64,000 nt of DNA from Siphonodentalium dalli (lineage: Eukaryota; Mollusca; Scaphopoda; Gadilida; Siphonodentaliidae): the NCBI GenBank assembly GCA_032622095.1, contig CP136067.1, positions 192,972,052 to 193,036,051 of the forward strand. Reading direction: 5' to 3'. The notes under the pieces were generated by a model, which was not told the origin of the DNA, ran no database searches, and saw only the letters and a program-made list of their open reading frames with translations. A program made the position numbers and the translations under genes. This document shows, piece after piece, positions 54,901-63,468 of this stretch (the stretch's first letter is position 1; every line of letters starts with the position of its first letter).

Positions 54901-56813
54901 CTTTTTTATGAACTTTCCCAGTTTTGTAAAATAATTAAACATTCAAACCAGTAATGTCACATTTAAAACAGGCTACACTGGATGTTATGCCCCAAGATAT
55001 CTATTTTTCAGACCCCCCCCCCCTACAACCTGATACATCATGTACTGCTACCTTACTGTCAATGGAGCAATAAGGAGTGCAGAAAGTTGAAATGTTTAAG
55101 TAATACTAGAGGGCAACCCAAAGAGCTATTTGAAGCTTGGGATCAGTCGGATGAGAAATAGTGGTTGTAGGGCATGCCACAGGATTTAGTCATGCAAACA
55201 GTAATATCCGAGATGGCTGCCGGCTGCCATGTTTTTGATTGCAAATCATTCAAATTATATAGTTCCCATCTAATAGTGATCCCAAAATTGCCTGTAAATT
55301 TTCAAAGCATTCTTCAATAAATGTGGGCTGCAGGGTGCGCTGATGGATTTAAACATGAAATCCAAGACCTTGACCTGGACCATTTATACATTACTGTGTT
55401 CATTGGGCTTGAGGGCTTCCAAATTGGGCTAAACAATATTAAGATTACCTGAGAGAGCTGCGAACATGAGGGCTGTGTAGCCATTGCTGTGCTCATTCGA
55501 GTTGACATTTGCTCCGTTATTTAACAGGATTTCACAGTATTTATCTCGACCTTTGAAGGCTGCATGCTGGAGAGGAGTCATCCCCGTCTAATATAAAAGA
55601 TATGAAATCTTAAAACCAATGTTTGTTCCAGTGTAAATATTTACTTCTCGATTCGGGACGCAATTATCGGCAAGAAACAAACCAAAACAATTTCGCCATT
55701 GAGAGTTACTGCATTTAATTAATATACTAGTATAAGAATGATGGTGTGTTTTGTCAACTTGGATATAATATTTGTAAAAATAACTTATTTGAGCAAGATT
55801 ATTTTCCATTTCCATTTCATCACTCAACTGGAGTGTTCAACCCTCCGAATTCAGAGGATTTGGGTTCGGCAATCCAATACAGCATCCTTTGCCGTGGCCC
55901 AATTTGCTTAAGCAAATAGCTTCAGCATTGCTGATTGCCGTAGCTAATTATGAGGGCTGAGTGTTTCACATCACTTTAAATAACATGAGAAGTTATATAG
56001 TTATTGTTAACAACACATTTCATTTGGATACGGTTATTTGTTAACTGCTTATCACAATAGTTCTTAAAGCTACTCAGAATCTTCGGGTCACAAATTATAC
56101 ATAGCTATTGTTCAATTTTGTTGCAATCTGGGGATCAAAATTGATTGATAAAAACAGGAAGCACTTATATATGGACTATGTATGCATTGTAATGACTTAT
56201 TTATTGAAACGACACTGGAAACTATTTCCTCAGTGAAAATACAAGGATCAAGCTTGCAGATAGTGTGTCTGTCATTTGCAGAATGAGGTCCCCAGAGAGT
56301 GAATTTAGTGATGCTATCCCGCACAGCAGGCTAGCATCACCAAAAATTCACTCTCTGGGGACCTCATTCTGCTTAGACCTCATATTCTGGGAAGTATCCA
56401 GTCTCAAATTAACATTTTTAGTTACTTTTTCACTTCTCTTCAGCTTCAATATCCTCTAATTCGCAGACGATAAAATGCATAATCGAGGTGACTAATGGGT
56501 GAACATCACCAACTTCAACTTGGCAACTCTAATCTGATCCTAGGTCTCCCATAGCAGTTCACGCCTAAGCAGAATGAGGTTCCCAGAGAGTGAATTTGGT
56601 GACGCTAGCCCACCGTCCAGGATAGGGTCACTAAATTCACCCTCTGGTGACCTCATTCTGCAAATGACAGACACACTATTTGCAGGCAATTAATAGTGGG
56701 TGTCTTTATGAAGAATTTCATTTTAATATCTAAGTGTTAACAACTTACATCATCCAGGCACTCGATTCTGACATCTCCATGCTTGAGCAGCTCATTAAAC
56801 TCTGTGAATTTAT
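39673..56813 (-). CDS. ANKMY2: ANKMY2, ankyrin repeat and MYND domain protein 2 (ten exons; N-terminal exon missing)
   Basis: Ten exons, joined from high to low coordinates, give 416 codons plus stop in one continuous phase; every intron begins GT and ends AG. The family protein is about 440 residues, so only some 30 N-terminal residues (the start exon) are missing. Domain order: ankyrin repeats in exons at 56.8, 55.5, 54.1 and 53.2 kb; a helical middle region (51.0, 49.5 and 46.2 kb); a MYND zinc finger split between 44.0 and 42.6 kb; and a charged Glu/Lys tail. Known for the family: mammalian ANKMY2 binds FKBP8/FKBP38, is needed for adenylyl cyclase traffic to cilia and for Hedgehog signalling; the nematode relative DAF-25 moves guanylyl cyclases to cilia. 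All eight MYND zinc ligands are visible. Introns are 0.8-3.8 kb and full of MITEs. Identity rests on residue-by-residue similarity recalled for the family, strongest in the ankyrin and MYND parts. Confidence 0.95.
39972..40170. mobile_element. MITE family A, copy 6 (ANKMY2 intron)
   Basis: Complete hairpin with TA at both ends, located about 55 bases upstream (in gene orientation) of the last-exon acceptor, so it overlaps the region where a branch point would normally be sought. Confidence 0.85.
40208..40430. mobile_element. TTAA MITE family D, copy 6 (ends eroded)
   Basis: Has 'GAATTAAAGATCCTCTGCCA', two TATATA-stem hairpins and 'TTTGCAAAATTTCAGGAAGG', but lacks both CCCTT termini. Confidence 0.7.
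40431..41480. other. ANKMY2 intron sequence, unassigned
   Basis: No exon or repeat family recognised in this part of the intron. Confidence 0.4.
41488..41637. repeat. 150-bp palindrome in ANKMY2 intron
   Basis: Arms GAACACCTA...'CCCAGATTATCTCATTTGTG' and their complement, nearly perfect over about 65 bases each. MITE-like; flanks give no clear target duplication. Confidence 0.75.
41855..42221. mobile_element. MITE family B, copy 6 (ANKMY2 intron)
   Basis: Ends CAAACCTGGATATAG and CTATATCCAGGCTTG; flanks GGGGTGAT and GGGGTGCT agree at seven of eight bases, supporting the 8-bp duplication. The inner sequence is more diverged than copies 1 and 5. Confidence 0.8.
42609..42681 (-). CDS. ANKMY2: ANKMY2 exon, second half of MYND finger
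   Basis: Acceptor CTGCACAG, donor GTAAGG. Encodes [20 protein letters not shown] plus KKLA: the YC-x3-C and H-x3-C zinc ligands of a MYND domain. Starts in phase 0 and ends with one base of the next codon. Confidence 0.95.
42690..43690. other. ANKMY2 intron sequence with an inverted pair
   Basis: 'GAGCTGTTAAGTTTTA...CCATCCGTGAGATTTTTG' (about 42785-42825) and its inverted counterpart near 43575-43602 suggest the ends of an old element of about 0.8 kb. Internal direct repeats ('ACATGCGTTGAAAGACC' and 'ACATGCGTTAAACCGAAAGT') lie between. No exon seen. Confidence 0.45.
43690..43735. mobile_element. TTAA MITE family D, small fragment
   Basis: 'CCTTCCACGACGGGAGCTGC' and 'GATGCAGCATTAAA' match one end of family D; the rest has been replaced by MITE A copy 7. 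Confidence 0.5.
43772..43900. mobile_element. MITE family A, copy 7 (half element)
   Basis: Only the left arm and loop are present. It stops about 22 bases from the splice donor of the MYND exon at 43929. Confidence 0.8.
43929..44066 (-). CDS. ANKMY2: ANKMY2 exon, first half of MYND finger
   Basis: Acceptor TTTTTATAG, donor GTAAGC, 46 complete codons. Begins [18 protein letters not shown], close to the vertebrate 'DPTAFSVLTQAITG' segment, and ends ECSTC...KKCTRCKM, giving the first four zinc-binding cysteines. The gap between the two CxxC pairs is ten residues, slightly longer than in human. Confidence 0.95.
44070..46150. repeat. ANKMY2 intron with repeat remnants
   Basis: Holds a small hairpin (about 44290-44415), a 'CGCTGCCGCTTGCCAAATTT' repeat with TTTGGCAAAATATTTTGGCA (44515-44590), a fragment of MITE B (44942-44990) and two tandem ~180-bp units with 'ATATAAACAAAGATGAATAA' and 'CATACCAAATTTCATTAAGA' (45225-45600). 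No exon between the flanking coding exons. Confidence 0.6.
46152..46287 (-). CDS. ANKMY2: ANKMY2 exon, middle region
   Basis: Acceptor TTAACAG, donor GTAGGT. The first base completes a Ser codon, then 45 codons: [20 protein letters not shown] and [13 protein letters not shown] followed by an '[10 protein letters not shown]' end, aligning with the vertebrate 'LLKGRASDG...IRKFPYCEATLL' segment. Confidence 0.95.
46323..46538. mobile_element. TTAA MITE family D, copy 7, cut by a hAT relic
   Basis: Starts at TTAA (46319-46322), 32 bases from the exon boundary at 46287, with CCCTTTCATGATGG. Two hairpins follow; the sequence stops at 'GCATTGGCAC', where the hAT relic begins. Confidence 0.8.
46739..48453 (-). 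pseudogene. Decayed hAT transposase (ZNF862/DUF4371-like)
   Basis: A broken transposase gene inside the 3.1-kb ANKMY2 intron, on the same strand as the gene. Pieces in order: a TTF-type-like start (about 48350-48453); '[20 protein letters not shown]' (about 48130-48190); '[20 protein letters not shown]' and '[12 protein letters not shown]' (47840-47990), the typical RNase H-like core phrases of this hAT branch; a frame change near 47.84 kb; further pieces at 47619-47830 and 47032-47388; and a C-terminal dimerisation part with '[18 protein letters not shown]' and '[10 protein letters not shown]' ending at a stop at 46739-46741. Several frame breaks and stops make it non-functional. A probable terminal motif CAGTGTTCACGCTGG lies at about 46539-46553; the opposite end was not found. 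Confidence 0.85.
48460..49420. other. ANKMY2 intron sequence, unassigned
   Basis: AT-rich. A short run of 'AACATCAACATC' repeats lies near 48500-48530. It may include the lost upstream end of the hAT relic. Confidence 0.4.
49424..49620 (-). CDS. ANKMY2: ANKMY2 exon, helical middle region
   Basis: Acceptor TATTTCACAG, donor GTAAGT, 65 codons plus two bases. Contains [18 protein letters not shown] and '[20 protein letters not shown]' then '[10 protein letters not shown]', matching the vertebrate 'LICEKCMKQRDMNEVLAMKM' helix. Confidence 0.95.
49621..50106. other. ANKMY2 intron sequence, unassigned
   Basis: A doubled 'TTTTCCTGAAAACATTTCCA'-like stretch near 49805-49860; nothing else recognised. 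Confidence 0.4.
50111..50493. mobile_element. TTAA MITE family C, copy 4 (ANKMY2 intron)
   Basis: TTAA at 50107-50110 and 50494-50497; both hairpins intact. It gives the uninterrupted 'GTATGGTTCTATTGAGACAG' site used to prove the insertion in copy 3. Confidence 0.9.
50610..50880. repeat. Family H fragment (ANKMY2 intron)
   Basis: Shares 'TAGCTCCCATCTAGAGGTCA', 'GGTGTGCCAAAGGA' and end motif AAGTTGAGCT with the tandem element at 57.7-60.2 kb. The open frame across it is a by-product of the repeat. Confidence 0.55.
50922..51007 (-). CDS. ANKMY2: ANKMY2 exon, linker after ankyrin repeats
   Basis: Acceptor CTTTTTCAG, donor GTGAGT. Two bases complete a Gly codon, then [16 protein letters not shown] and '[12 protein letters not shown]', close to the vertebrate 'LDKEPKLPPKLAGPLH...NLHPVK'. 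Phase 0 at the end fits the next exon exactly. Confidence 0.95.
51085..51476. mobile_element. TTAA MITE family C, copy 5 (ANKMY2 intron)
   Basis: TTAA at 51081-51084 and 51477-51480. Near-identical to copy 4, with a slightly longer A-rich linker (about 51190-51260). It starts only 74 bases upstream of the exon acceptor at 51007. Confidence 0.9.
51481..53190. other. ANKMY2 intron sequence, unassigned
   Basis: No repeat family recognised. One acceptor/donor-like pair on the minus strand (about 52880-52964) was tested as an exon and rejected. Confidence 0.4.
53195..53269 (-). CDS. ANKMY2: ANKMY2 exon, last ankyrin repeat
   Basis: Acceptor CCTTTTCAG, donor GTAAGT. Encodes [20 protein letters not shown] then YTTQ, matching the vertebrate 'GQHDCVTIINNFFPRERLDY' nearly residue for residue. 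Phase 1 at both ends. Confidence 0.96.
53273..54090. other. ANKMY2 intron sequence, unassigned
   Basis: AT-rich, nothing recognised. Confidence 0.35.
54097..54195 (-). CDS. ANKMY2: ANKMY2 exon, ankyrin repeat
   Basis: Acceptor TTTTACAG, donor GTATGT. Encodes [20 protein letters not shown] then [14 protein letters not shown], an ankyrin helix pair (LLLKAGA) and the start of the next repeat. The bases just beyond the donor (54060-54090) partly repeat the exon's own GGAGGCG segment, a small local duplication. Confidence 0.95.
54646..54772. mobile_element. TTAA MITE family D, copy 8 (left half)
   Basis: Starts at TTAA (54642-54645) with CCCTTCCATGACTGAAGG, one degraded hairpin, then lost. Confidence 0.65.
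55040..55345. repeat. Family H fragment (ANKMY2 intron)
   Basis: Shares 'TTACTGTCAATGGAGCAATA', 'GGATTTAGTCATGCAAA' and 'CCGAGATGGCTGCCGGCTGC' with the 57.7-60.2 kb repeat. Confidence 0.6.
55449..55587 (-). CDS. ANKMY2: ANKMY2 exon, ankyrin repeats
   Basis: Acceptor TTATATTAG, donor GTAATC, 46 codons plus one base. Encodes [30 protein letters not shown] and [11 protein letters not shown]: the canonical 'G-TPLxxAAxxG' and 'LLxxGANVN' ankyrin signatures. Confidence 0.96.
55838..55959. mobile_element. MITE family K, copy 2 (ANKMY2 intron)
   Basis: Ends CAACCCTCCGAATT and AATTATGAGGGCTG; AGTGTT lies directly outside both ends, so the duplication is at least six bases. Same interior 'TTCGGCAATCC' units as copy 1. 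Confidence 0.7.
56249..56687. mobile_element. MITE family B, copy 7 (ANKMY2 intron)
   Basis: Full two-hairpin structure starting CAAGCTTGCAGATAG; the right end is cut after CTATTTGCAGGC. It ends about 60 bases from the donor of the exon at 56749. Confidence 0.8.
56749..56813 (-). CDS. ANKMY2: ANKMY2 first exon found (start of ankyrin region)
   Basis: Acceptor CTAATTTCAG, donor GTAAGT. Two bases complete a codon of form xAT, then 21 codons: [20 protein letters not shown] plus D, aligning with the vertebrate 'VQEAGTLLSSKNVRVNCLDE'. Phase 1 at the start means one more coding exon lies upstream; I could not identify it in 56814-64000. Confidence 0.9.
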
Positions 56814-57385
56814 CTGAAATTAGAGACACTAATAAAAGTAAAAAATGTGACATTTATTATCATTTATTACCGATTCTTTCATCGGAATTGTCTATTATTG
56901 CACACCCAATGGCTTATTTGTGCGAAATACAGCAAAATACAGAAGAATTGAAACGTTTAATAAACAAATGCGTATTGTTCTTGAACAATACAAACCTATT
57001 ATGTCGACAACGTCACTGGCGACAGAAAATGTCTTCGCTAAATTATGGGGTATAGTCTACATTAAGTACATGTTTGTTCAATTAAATACAACAATATCGA
57101 CCTAAATGTTAGTACCGGTATGTTACAAGCTGCAATCTTTAGAGTGTGCAATAAACATAGAACAACACAGCTTTGTGAACATGTTAACGTTATTGCACTC
57201 GTTTGTCGTGCCGCGAGGTAAAACTCAAACCTCCGGTTCTCGTTTTAACATCCCGTCACAACGAACTCGTGCAATAACGTTAACCAGTTCACACACTTGT
57301 GTCGTTCTATCTATTTATCAATTTGGAGGGGTGTTTTGATAAACGAAGTGAGTTGACTTAGGATACCCATTCAGTTGTTTGGAGG

Positions 57386-57631
57386 CAAGCCTGAGTTTAG
57401 TGTGCCTGTCATTTGCAGAAAGAGGTCCCCAGAGGGTGAATTTAGTGATGCTATACAGGCTAGCATCACCACCAAATTCACCCTCTGGGGACCTCATTCT
57501 GCACAGCCTCATCTGCTATAGGAGACATAGATTGAAGTTCCCAAATGGAGAATATTGTGATGTACACCCAATGGGAACCTCGATTATGCAATGTGTCATC
57601 TGCCAATTTGAGAATATAGAGAAAATAAACT
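57386..57631. mobile_element. MITE family B, copy 8 (right-truncated)
   Basis: Left end CAAGCCTGAGTTTAG, one shortened hairpin and part of the linker; the second hairpin is missing. Confidence 0.75.
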
Positions 57632-57655
57632 AAAATGAAAGTGTCAATGACACTG

Positions 57656-60237
57656 TAGCTCAACTTGGAAAGGGAATAATTTAATGTATTACAGTCAATG
57701 GAGCGATTAGGAATGTGGAAAGTTGAATGTCTAATACTATACATGAAGAGAAAAGTCAAATCCAAGATGGCTGCTGGCAGCCATGTTTTCGGACGAATGA
57801 CCCCAAAATGAGTCGTTCCCATCTACATGACATCGTTAACATCCATGACAAATTTTATGACGATCAGACTAAAGGTACGACATGTAGCCCGCGCTAAAGA
57901 ATTTAGTCATACAAAGAGTAAAATCAAAGATGGCTGCTGGTGGCCATGTTTTTTGGCCGAATGACCCCAAAATGACTCGTTCCCATCTACATGTCAATAT
58001 TAACATCCATGACAAATTTCATGATGATCAGACAAACAGTACGACCTGTGGCCTGTGCTAATAGATTAAATTTTGAAATCCAAGATGGCCACTGGCGGCC
58101 ATGTTTTTTGTCCGAATGACCCCAAAATGACTCGTTCCCATCTACATGTCATTATTTACATTCATGAAAAATTTTATGATGATCAGACTAAAGGTACAAC
58201 CTGTAGCCCGTGCTAAAGGATTTAGTCATACAAAGAGTAAAATCAAAGATGGCTGCTGGCAACTAGGGCTGGACGATATTAACGAAAATAAAAACCGCGA
58301 TTTTTGGGAATTAAAACCGCGATTAACGATATAATCGCGTTTTTTTTTAAACGGATACAAGAAACTGAAAACAATTTCTCACTGTTCGCTAAAATCACAT
58401 CATTGTCATTAATTTTGACAAGTTGACGTCGGAAATAACATACCTGGTACAGAACCACTCAACCAGTGACAACCTCATGCTCGATCGATATTCGGAATGA
58501 AAAGTAAATTCACTGGTTAAATTCCGCTATTCGGACAATTTCGTTCCGGTGACTTGACAAATTCTGGTATATACCGATAATTAATAAAACCATTAACTCG
58601 TCTATGCCAAAACTAAAAGTGTTCTATATTATTGTATCCTTTTCTAACTCGATATGTTCAACTATGTTGAGTAAATATATATGCTATTCCCGATGACACT
58701 TGCGTCGCTTGACAACTGGAAATGTGGTTTACCGTAAAGACAAATTTGACAATGAGGTTCAGTCTTTTAGCGAAGTCCAAACACACATAGTACATAACTT
58801 TTGGAATTCGACCAAGCAAGGACACCATGTATTGTTGGGCGGGTTTGAAGCCCTAATTCTATACAATTGGTTTTAACCAATCGCAGTGAGTGGTTTCTTC
58901 TAGACATTCATATCGATCTATCACCTGATCAGTCGTCGATTCATTTGGTGAATTCTCTTGTAATAAATATTTCGCAGGGAAGTCGGAGGGTTTGTGTAAT
59001 ATTGTGAGCGAAAGGGGGACGTATTCTGGGTTTTCATATTCCCCCAATTTCGTTAGTCGTTCTAAACGTTGTTTACTATGATGATTGAATATTGAAAAAA
59101 TCAGGACATGGGATTTAGTTGGAATTTAAAACTTAAATAACTCGATTTAGACTTGAGTTAAACTATTTATTTGTATATACGCTTATGATTGGATGGCACC
59201 CACTGATTGCCGACGATATTACGATTATTTTAGATTAGACGATATTACTGACGATATTGAAATTTTAACCGGGTATTGTCGATTAATCGGGAAACCGCCC
59301 ATCACTACTGGCAACCATGTTTTTTGGCCGAATGACCCCAAAATTACTCGTTCCCATCTACATGTCATTGTTAACATCCATGACAAATTTTATGATGATC
59401 AGACGAAGGTACAACCTGCAGCCCGTGCTAAAGAATTTAGTCATACAAAGAGTAAAATCCAAGATGGCTGCTGGCGGCGATGTTTTTTGGCCGAATGACC
59501 CCAAAATTACTCGTTCCCATCTACATGTCAATATTATCATCCTTGATAAATTTCATGATGATCAGACAAACAGTACGACCTGTGGCCCGTGCTAATGGAT
59601 TAAATTTTGAAATCAAAGATGGCCACTGGCGGCCATGTTTTTTGTCCGAATGACCCCAAAATGACTCGTTCCCATCTACATTCTAATTTCAACAGCCATG
59701 ACAAATTTTATGATGATCAGACTAAAGGTACGACCTGTAGCCCGTGATTTAGTCACACAAAGAGTAAAATCCAAGATGGCTGCTGGCGGCCATGTTTTTG
59801 GGCCGAATGACCCCAAAATTACTCATTCCCATCTACATGTCAATATTAACATCCATGACATAAAAAATGGAATGCTCCCATCTACAGGTCTCCCCGAAGA
59901 TCCATATGAAATTTGGTGACTATCGGGTAAGAGATATGACCTGTGAAGAATTTAGTCATGCAAAGAGTAAAATCCAAGATGACCACCAATGAAATTCAGA
60001 AAAAAATGATGGCTCCCATCTAGTGGTCATCCCGAAGATCCATATGCAGTTGGACAAGGGATGTTGACTGTAGGGTATGCCAAAGGATTTAGTCATGGCG
60101 GCCATGTTTTTTAGCCAATTGACCCCCAAAATGACTCGTTGTCATCTACTGTACATGTCAATGTTCATAATAATCCAATCAATGTTGCGACCTGTAACCT
60201 AGATGCTAATGGAAATTGACAAAGTAAAGTTGAGCTA
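57656..60237. repeat. Family H: 155-163-bp tandem repeats between short inverted ends
   Basis: Inverted ends TAGCTCAACTT and AAGTTGAGCTA enclose about eight tandem units. Each contains 'CCATGTTTTTTGGCCGAATG', 'ATGACTCGTTCCCATCTACA', 'GATGATCAGACTAAAGGTAC' and 'AGTAAAATCCAAGATGGCTG'. The tract is split by the hAT-like element at 58264-59307. Several units give open frames of 60-100 codons, but the shared frame is not conserved between units. Confidence 0.8.
58264..59307. mobile_element. hAT-like element inserted in family H
   Basis: Ends TAGGGCTGGACGATATT and CCATCACTA (both match YARNG when read inward: TAGGG, TAGTG), with CTGGCAAC duplicated outside (58256-58263 and 59308-59315). Subterminal regions are rich in CGATATTA and ATAATCGCG motifs. 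1044 bp, no transposase recognised; TAGGGCTGGxCGATA ends are common among animal hAT elements. Confidence 0.88.
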
Positions 60238-60264
60238 AAAAGACAACATACAGAGAAACATCTA

Positions 60265-60428
60265 CAGTAATGCCCTACATAATCGACTCCTTAACCATAG
60301 CAGAATTATGGGTAACTTTCACTGAGAGCTCTCAGAGGAATGACAACAAGCCTTATTTCCGACTAAATCCTGAAAAGTTACCCATAATTCTGCTGTGGTT
60401 AAGGAGTCGAATATTTAGGGCATTACTG
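60265..60428. mobile_element. MITE family A, copy 8
   Basis: TA at both ends. The left arm is shortened after 'GAATTATGGGTAACTTTCAC', so the hairpin is asymmetric. Confidence 0.82.
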
Positions 60429-60563
60429 TACATGTATGGAGTTATTCATCTGTAGGGATTTTCAGTTAACTTCAGGGCTGTTTGTTGAACTTATTAGCTG
60501 AACATCTCAACAACATAAATCAATAGGAATAAAATAACTAGCTGTCAAGTACCCAGTTATTAA

Positions 60564-61033
60564 CCCTTTCAGTGCCAGAGGCCGATCTTATCGGCCCTAA
60601 TTTACGGTCTGTAAAATCGGCCCTAAATAAATTTAAATTTTTTTTTTCTTTTTAGATTTTTTAGATTGGGTTGAATTTTTTTGGGGTATGCTTAAGCATG
60701 CTATAGCAAATTTAAAAACAAACTGGATAAAACCTTAGGGGCATGTTATAATTCAAAACTATCACCAAGTATTCATAGTAATAATTTTGATGCCCATGAA
60801 AAACGTAAGATTCCCTGGCACTAAACCTACAAAATAAGTCTGTTAAAGAATATAAGAAAAAATTATTAAAATTGTAAAAAATTGTAAAAAATAATAACAA
60901 ATGATGAAAAACTGTTAGGCCAATGCATTCTCTTATATATGTGAGCGACCTATGGTCGACTCGCATATATAAGAGAATGCATTGGCACAGGGTATATGGG
61001 TTGATACAAAAATCGGACCTGGCACTGAAAGGG
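60564..61033. mobile_element. TTAA MITE, CCCTTTCAGTGCC type, copy 2
   Basis: TTAA at 60560-60563 and 61034-61037; inverted relative to 3257-3693 and similar over its whole length, including the 'GGCATGTTATAATTCAAAAC' segment. Confidence 0.88.
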
Positions 61034-61039
61034 TTAATG

Positions 61040-61398
61040 GGTTAATTTCATTCTATGCATGTTAGCAGAGTTTGCATAGCTACTTTACACCACCCACAAT
61101 GATTCCTTAATGTCATGCTTTATATATATGAAAGAATATGTCACGGGTATCACAGCTCCTTAGCACCTGTCTCATGTGAGCCTATTACTCTGTACCAGCT
61201 GCTTAGCACCTGTCTCATGTGAGCCTATTACTCTGTACCAGCTGCTTCATCCAGGTATTGATCACCTCCCACTATATCACAAGTACGGATGTGATCAAAA
61301 CCAAATGCCTAAAATATTATCAAAAACACGACTGCAATAGCAGATTTATAAGACTATGTTATAAAGGCATACAATATTATGGTGATGCTGACTGGTGC
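61040..61398. other. Unassigned stretch with a direct repeat
   Basis: A 42-base unit with 'TAGCACCTGTCTCATGTGAG' and 'CCTATTACTCTGTACCAGCT' occurs twice in tandem (61161-61246). Nothing else recognised. Confidence 0.45.
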
Positions 61399-61403
61399 AT
61401 TAA

Positions 61404-61849
61404 AGGTACTCAATCCGATTAAACACCCCTAAACTACCATTTCTTTGGCTTCGGGGGTAAAAATATTTTATAGGAGTCGATGAACCTACCCATCAAAGCT
61501 CAGAGTGATCAGATATCGATTTTTGAAGTTTGTTATTTCAATTGTTTGCGGAAAAGAAACACACTGTCAAAAGGATGGTCTTGGTCAAAATTGCGGATGA
61601 AGATAAATAACTCTATAAAAAAAGTGGTAATACGGCCAAATTTCGTGAACACTCAAGTGATTTTACAGCCATATTTCGTTGAACAAAATGTTGATAAATA
61701 ACACGTTTTAGGAAATTTGATACCATAGTTGACAGTGGTTAGCATTATTTTGTTGCAATTAATCGATTCTGATAACTAAAGCGTATTTGGAAGAAATGTT
61801 GTTGTTGTATCTTGATGATATGGGGACCCTCTGATTGGATTGAGTACCT
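61404..61849. mobile_element. TTAA MITE family G, copy 2 (empty site)
   Basis: TTAA at 61400-61403 and 61850-61853; 446 bp. At the position of the hAT insertion in copy 1 it reads GGCTTCGGGGGTAAAA without interruption. Confidence 0.9.
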
Positions 61850-62029
61850 TTAAACTAAACTTAAGGGCCCACGTAATATTCGAACCTCCAGATCACATTA
61901 TACAAAATATATGCCATATTATATACCATATGAAAGAGGAAGCTGCAAAACATTGTATTATCAACTAATCCGGTGTAATAAACTGTGAACATGTTGTTTT
62001 TTTAGAGGTACTGACATCTTTTCTGTCGT

Positions 62030-62280
62030 TAAGTTTCATCTGGACATACATGTACTACAAAGTCTATTATTTTCAATGGAAGGGGAATATCTTAGTTTGA
62101 TTTCTGTTGCATTCTGGGAACAAAATGGGGGAAATGTTTCTTATCATTTTAGCTATTTTCTATAACCCTATGGGCACCTTCTGAGACACGGACGTTCCAA
62201 ATGGTGATGAATTATAGAATTTTAATCATATATTATGTCATAGATTGTTATTAAAACCGTATATCAAGGCACTTAAAAAA
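62030..62280. repeat. Dispersed repeat, inverted relative to 39.02-39.31 kb
   Basis: Shares 'CAATGGAAGGGGAATA' and 'CCTATGGGCACCTTCTGAGA' with the block downstream of ANKMY2. Confidence 0.6.
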
Positions 62281-62284
62281 AAAA

Positions 62285-62352
62285 TTTGATTTGAGTCGAG
62301 GAACCCACCCATCAAAGCTCAGAGGGGGACTGTCTGATCGAATTGAGTACCT
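62285..62352. mobile_element. TTAA MITE family G, right-end fragment
   Basis: Retains 'CCCACCCATCAAAGCTCAGA' and the end ATTGAGTACCT before TTAA (62353-62356). Confidence 0.7.
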
Positions 62353-62356
62353 TTAA

Positions 62357-63260
62357 TAAGACATAATACATGTACCGTTATATAGATAAGACTGTAAACG
62401 ATAAAATGTACTAGTATGGTGATTCAAAAATGTTGCTGAAAATATTAATGTAGAGCATGTATTGTAGTTTTGTAGTGTTGAATAAGCGAACCGCCCGATT
62501 TAATTAGCGTATCTTTGATCGGCGAATTCTTTGAACCGGATTATAACAGATTATGACAGCATGTGTCATATTAGATGCTTATTTCACACATTGAGTGAAC
62601 AATGGTGACTTCACGCAAAATAGAGCACCGACACTATGTTTTTACATCAATCATCGCACTGAGGTAGACTCTTATTTTTACGACCACTGTCCAAGCAGAA
62701 CATTAATGAAGCTCGCTTAAAGTGCACAATGACAGTGTATTGTCACCAATATAGTTTTAATTTAACATGTCACAAGCCTATCATCGAAAATCTACAGCAC
62801 TTGCATTCAGTTGTTGTCGATTTCCATGTTCGGATTTCAGAGGTAAAATAAATTTTAATGTATCGTTCACTTATGGATGTTAGGAATAGGGAGTTTCCAG
62901 ATTATTGAGGTAATTTTTAGTGAGAATGCACTTGGGTGAATTCGGGACCGACAAATTGTTTTGAATGGAGAGGGATTCGGTTTATAGAGGGTCCGGTTTG
63001 GAGAGGTTTTACTGCATAGATTTAACTAATTCAGATTATATACAGTTTAAGGCAGTTATTCATTTCCAATCAAATTTGAATACTTGCTGAGAACAGTCCT
63101 CCCAAAAATGCCCTTAAAAAATGTGATCAATCATCAAATGATCTTTTTGACATTTTCTTGTTTAATATATAAGATATGCATGATGTCGGTGTTTTCAGTT
63201 TTTGCCTTTACTGCTCAGTTGACTGCTAATTTACTAACTGTGAGAAACTGGGGATTTGCT
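62357..63260. other. Unassigned stretch
   Basis: No exon or repeat family recognised. Confidence 0.35.
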
Positions 63261-63266
63261 TAATTA

Positions 63267-63468
63267 CAGTAATGCCCTAAATAATCGACTCCTTAACCAC
63301 AGTAGAATTATGGGTAACTTTTCAGGATTTAGTCGGAAATATGGATTGTTGCCATTCATCGGAAAGCTCTCACTGATGAATGGCAACAAGCCATATTTCC
63401 GACTAAATCCTGAAAAATTACCCATAATACTGCTGTGGTTAAGGAGTTGATTATTTAGGGCATTAATG
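63267..63468. mobile_element. MITE family A, copy 9
   Basis: Full symmetric hairpin with TA at both ends; the right terminus has one change (CATTAATG). Confidence 0.88.

Noticed and set aside
57656-60237. Open frames of 60-100 codons in the 57.7-60.2 kb tandem repeat as a tandem gene family.
   Set aside because: Frames differ between units and are broken by indels; the same text occurs as intronic fragments at 50.6 and 55.1 kb.
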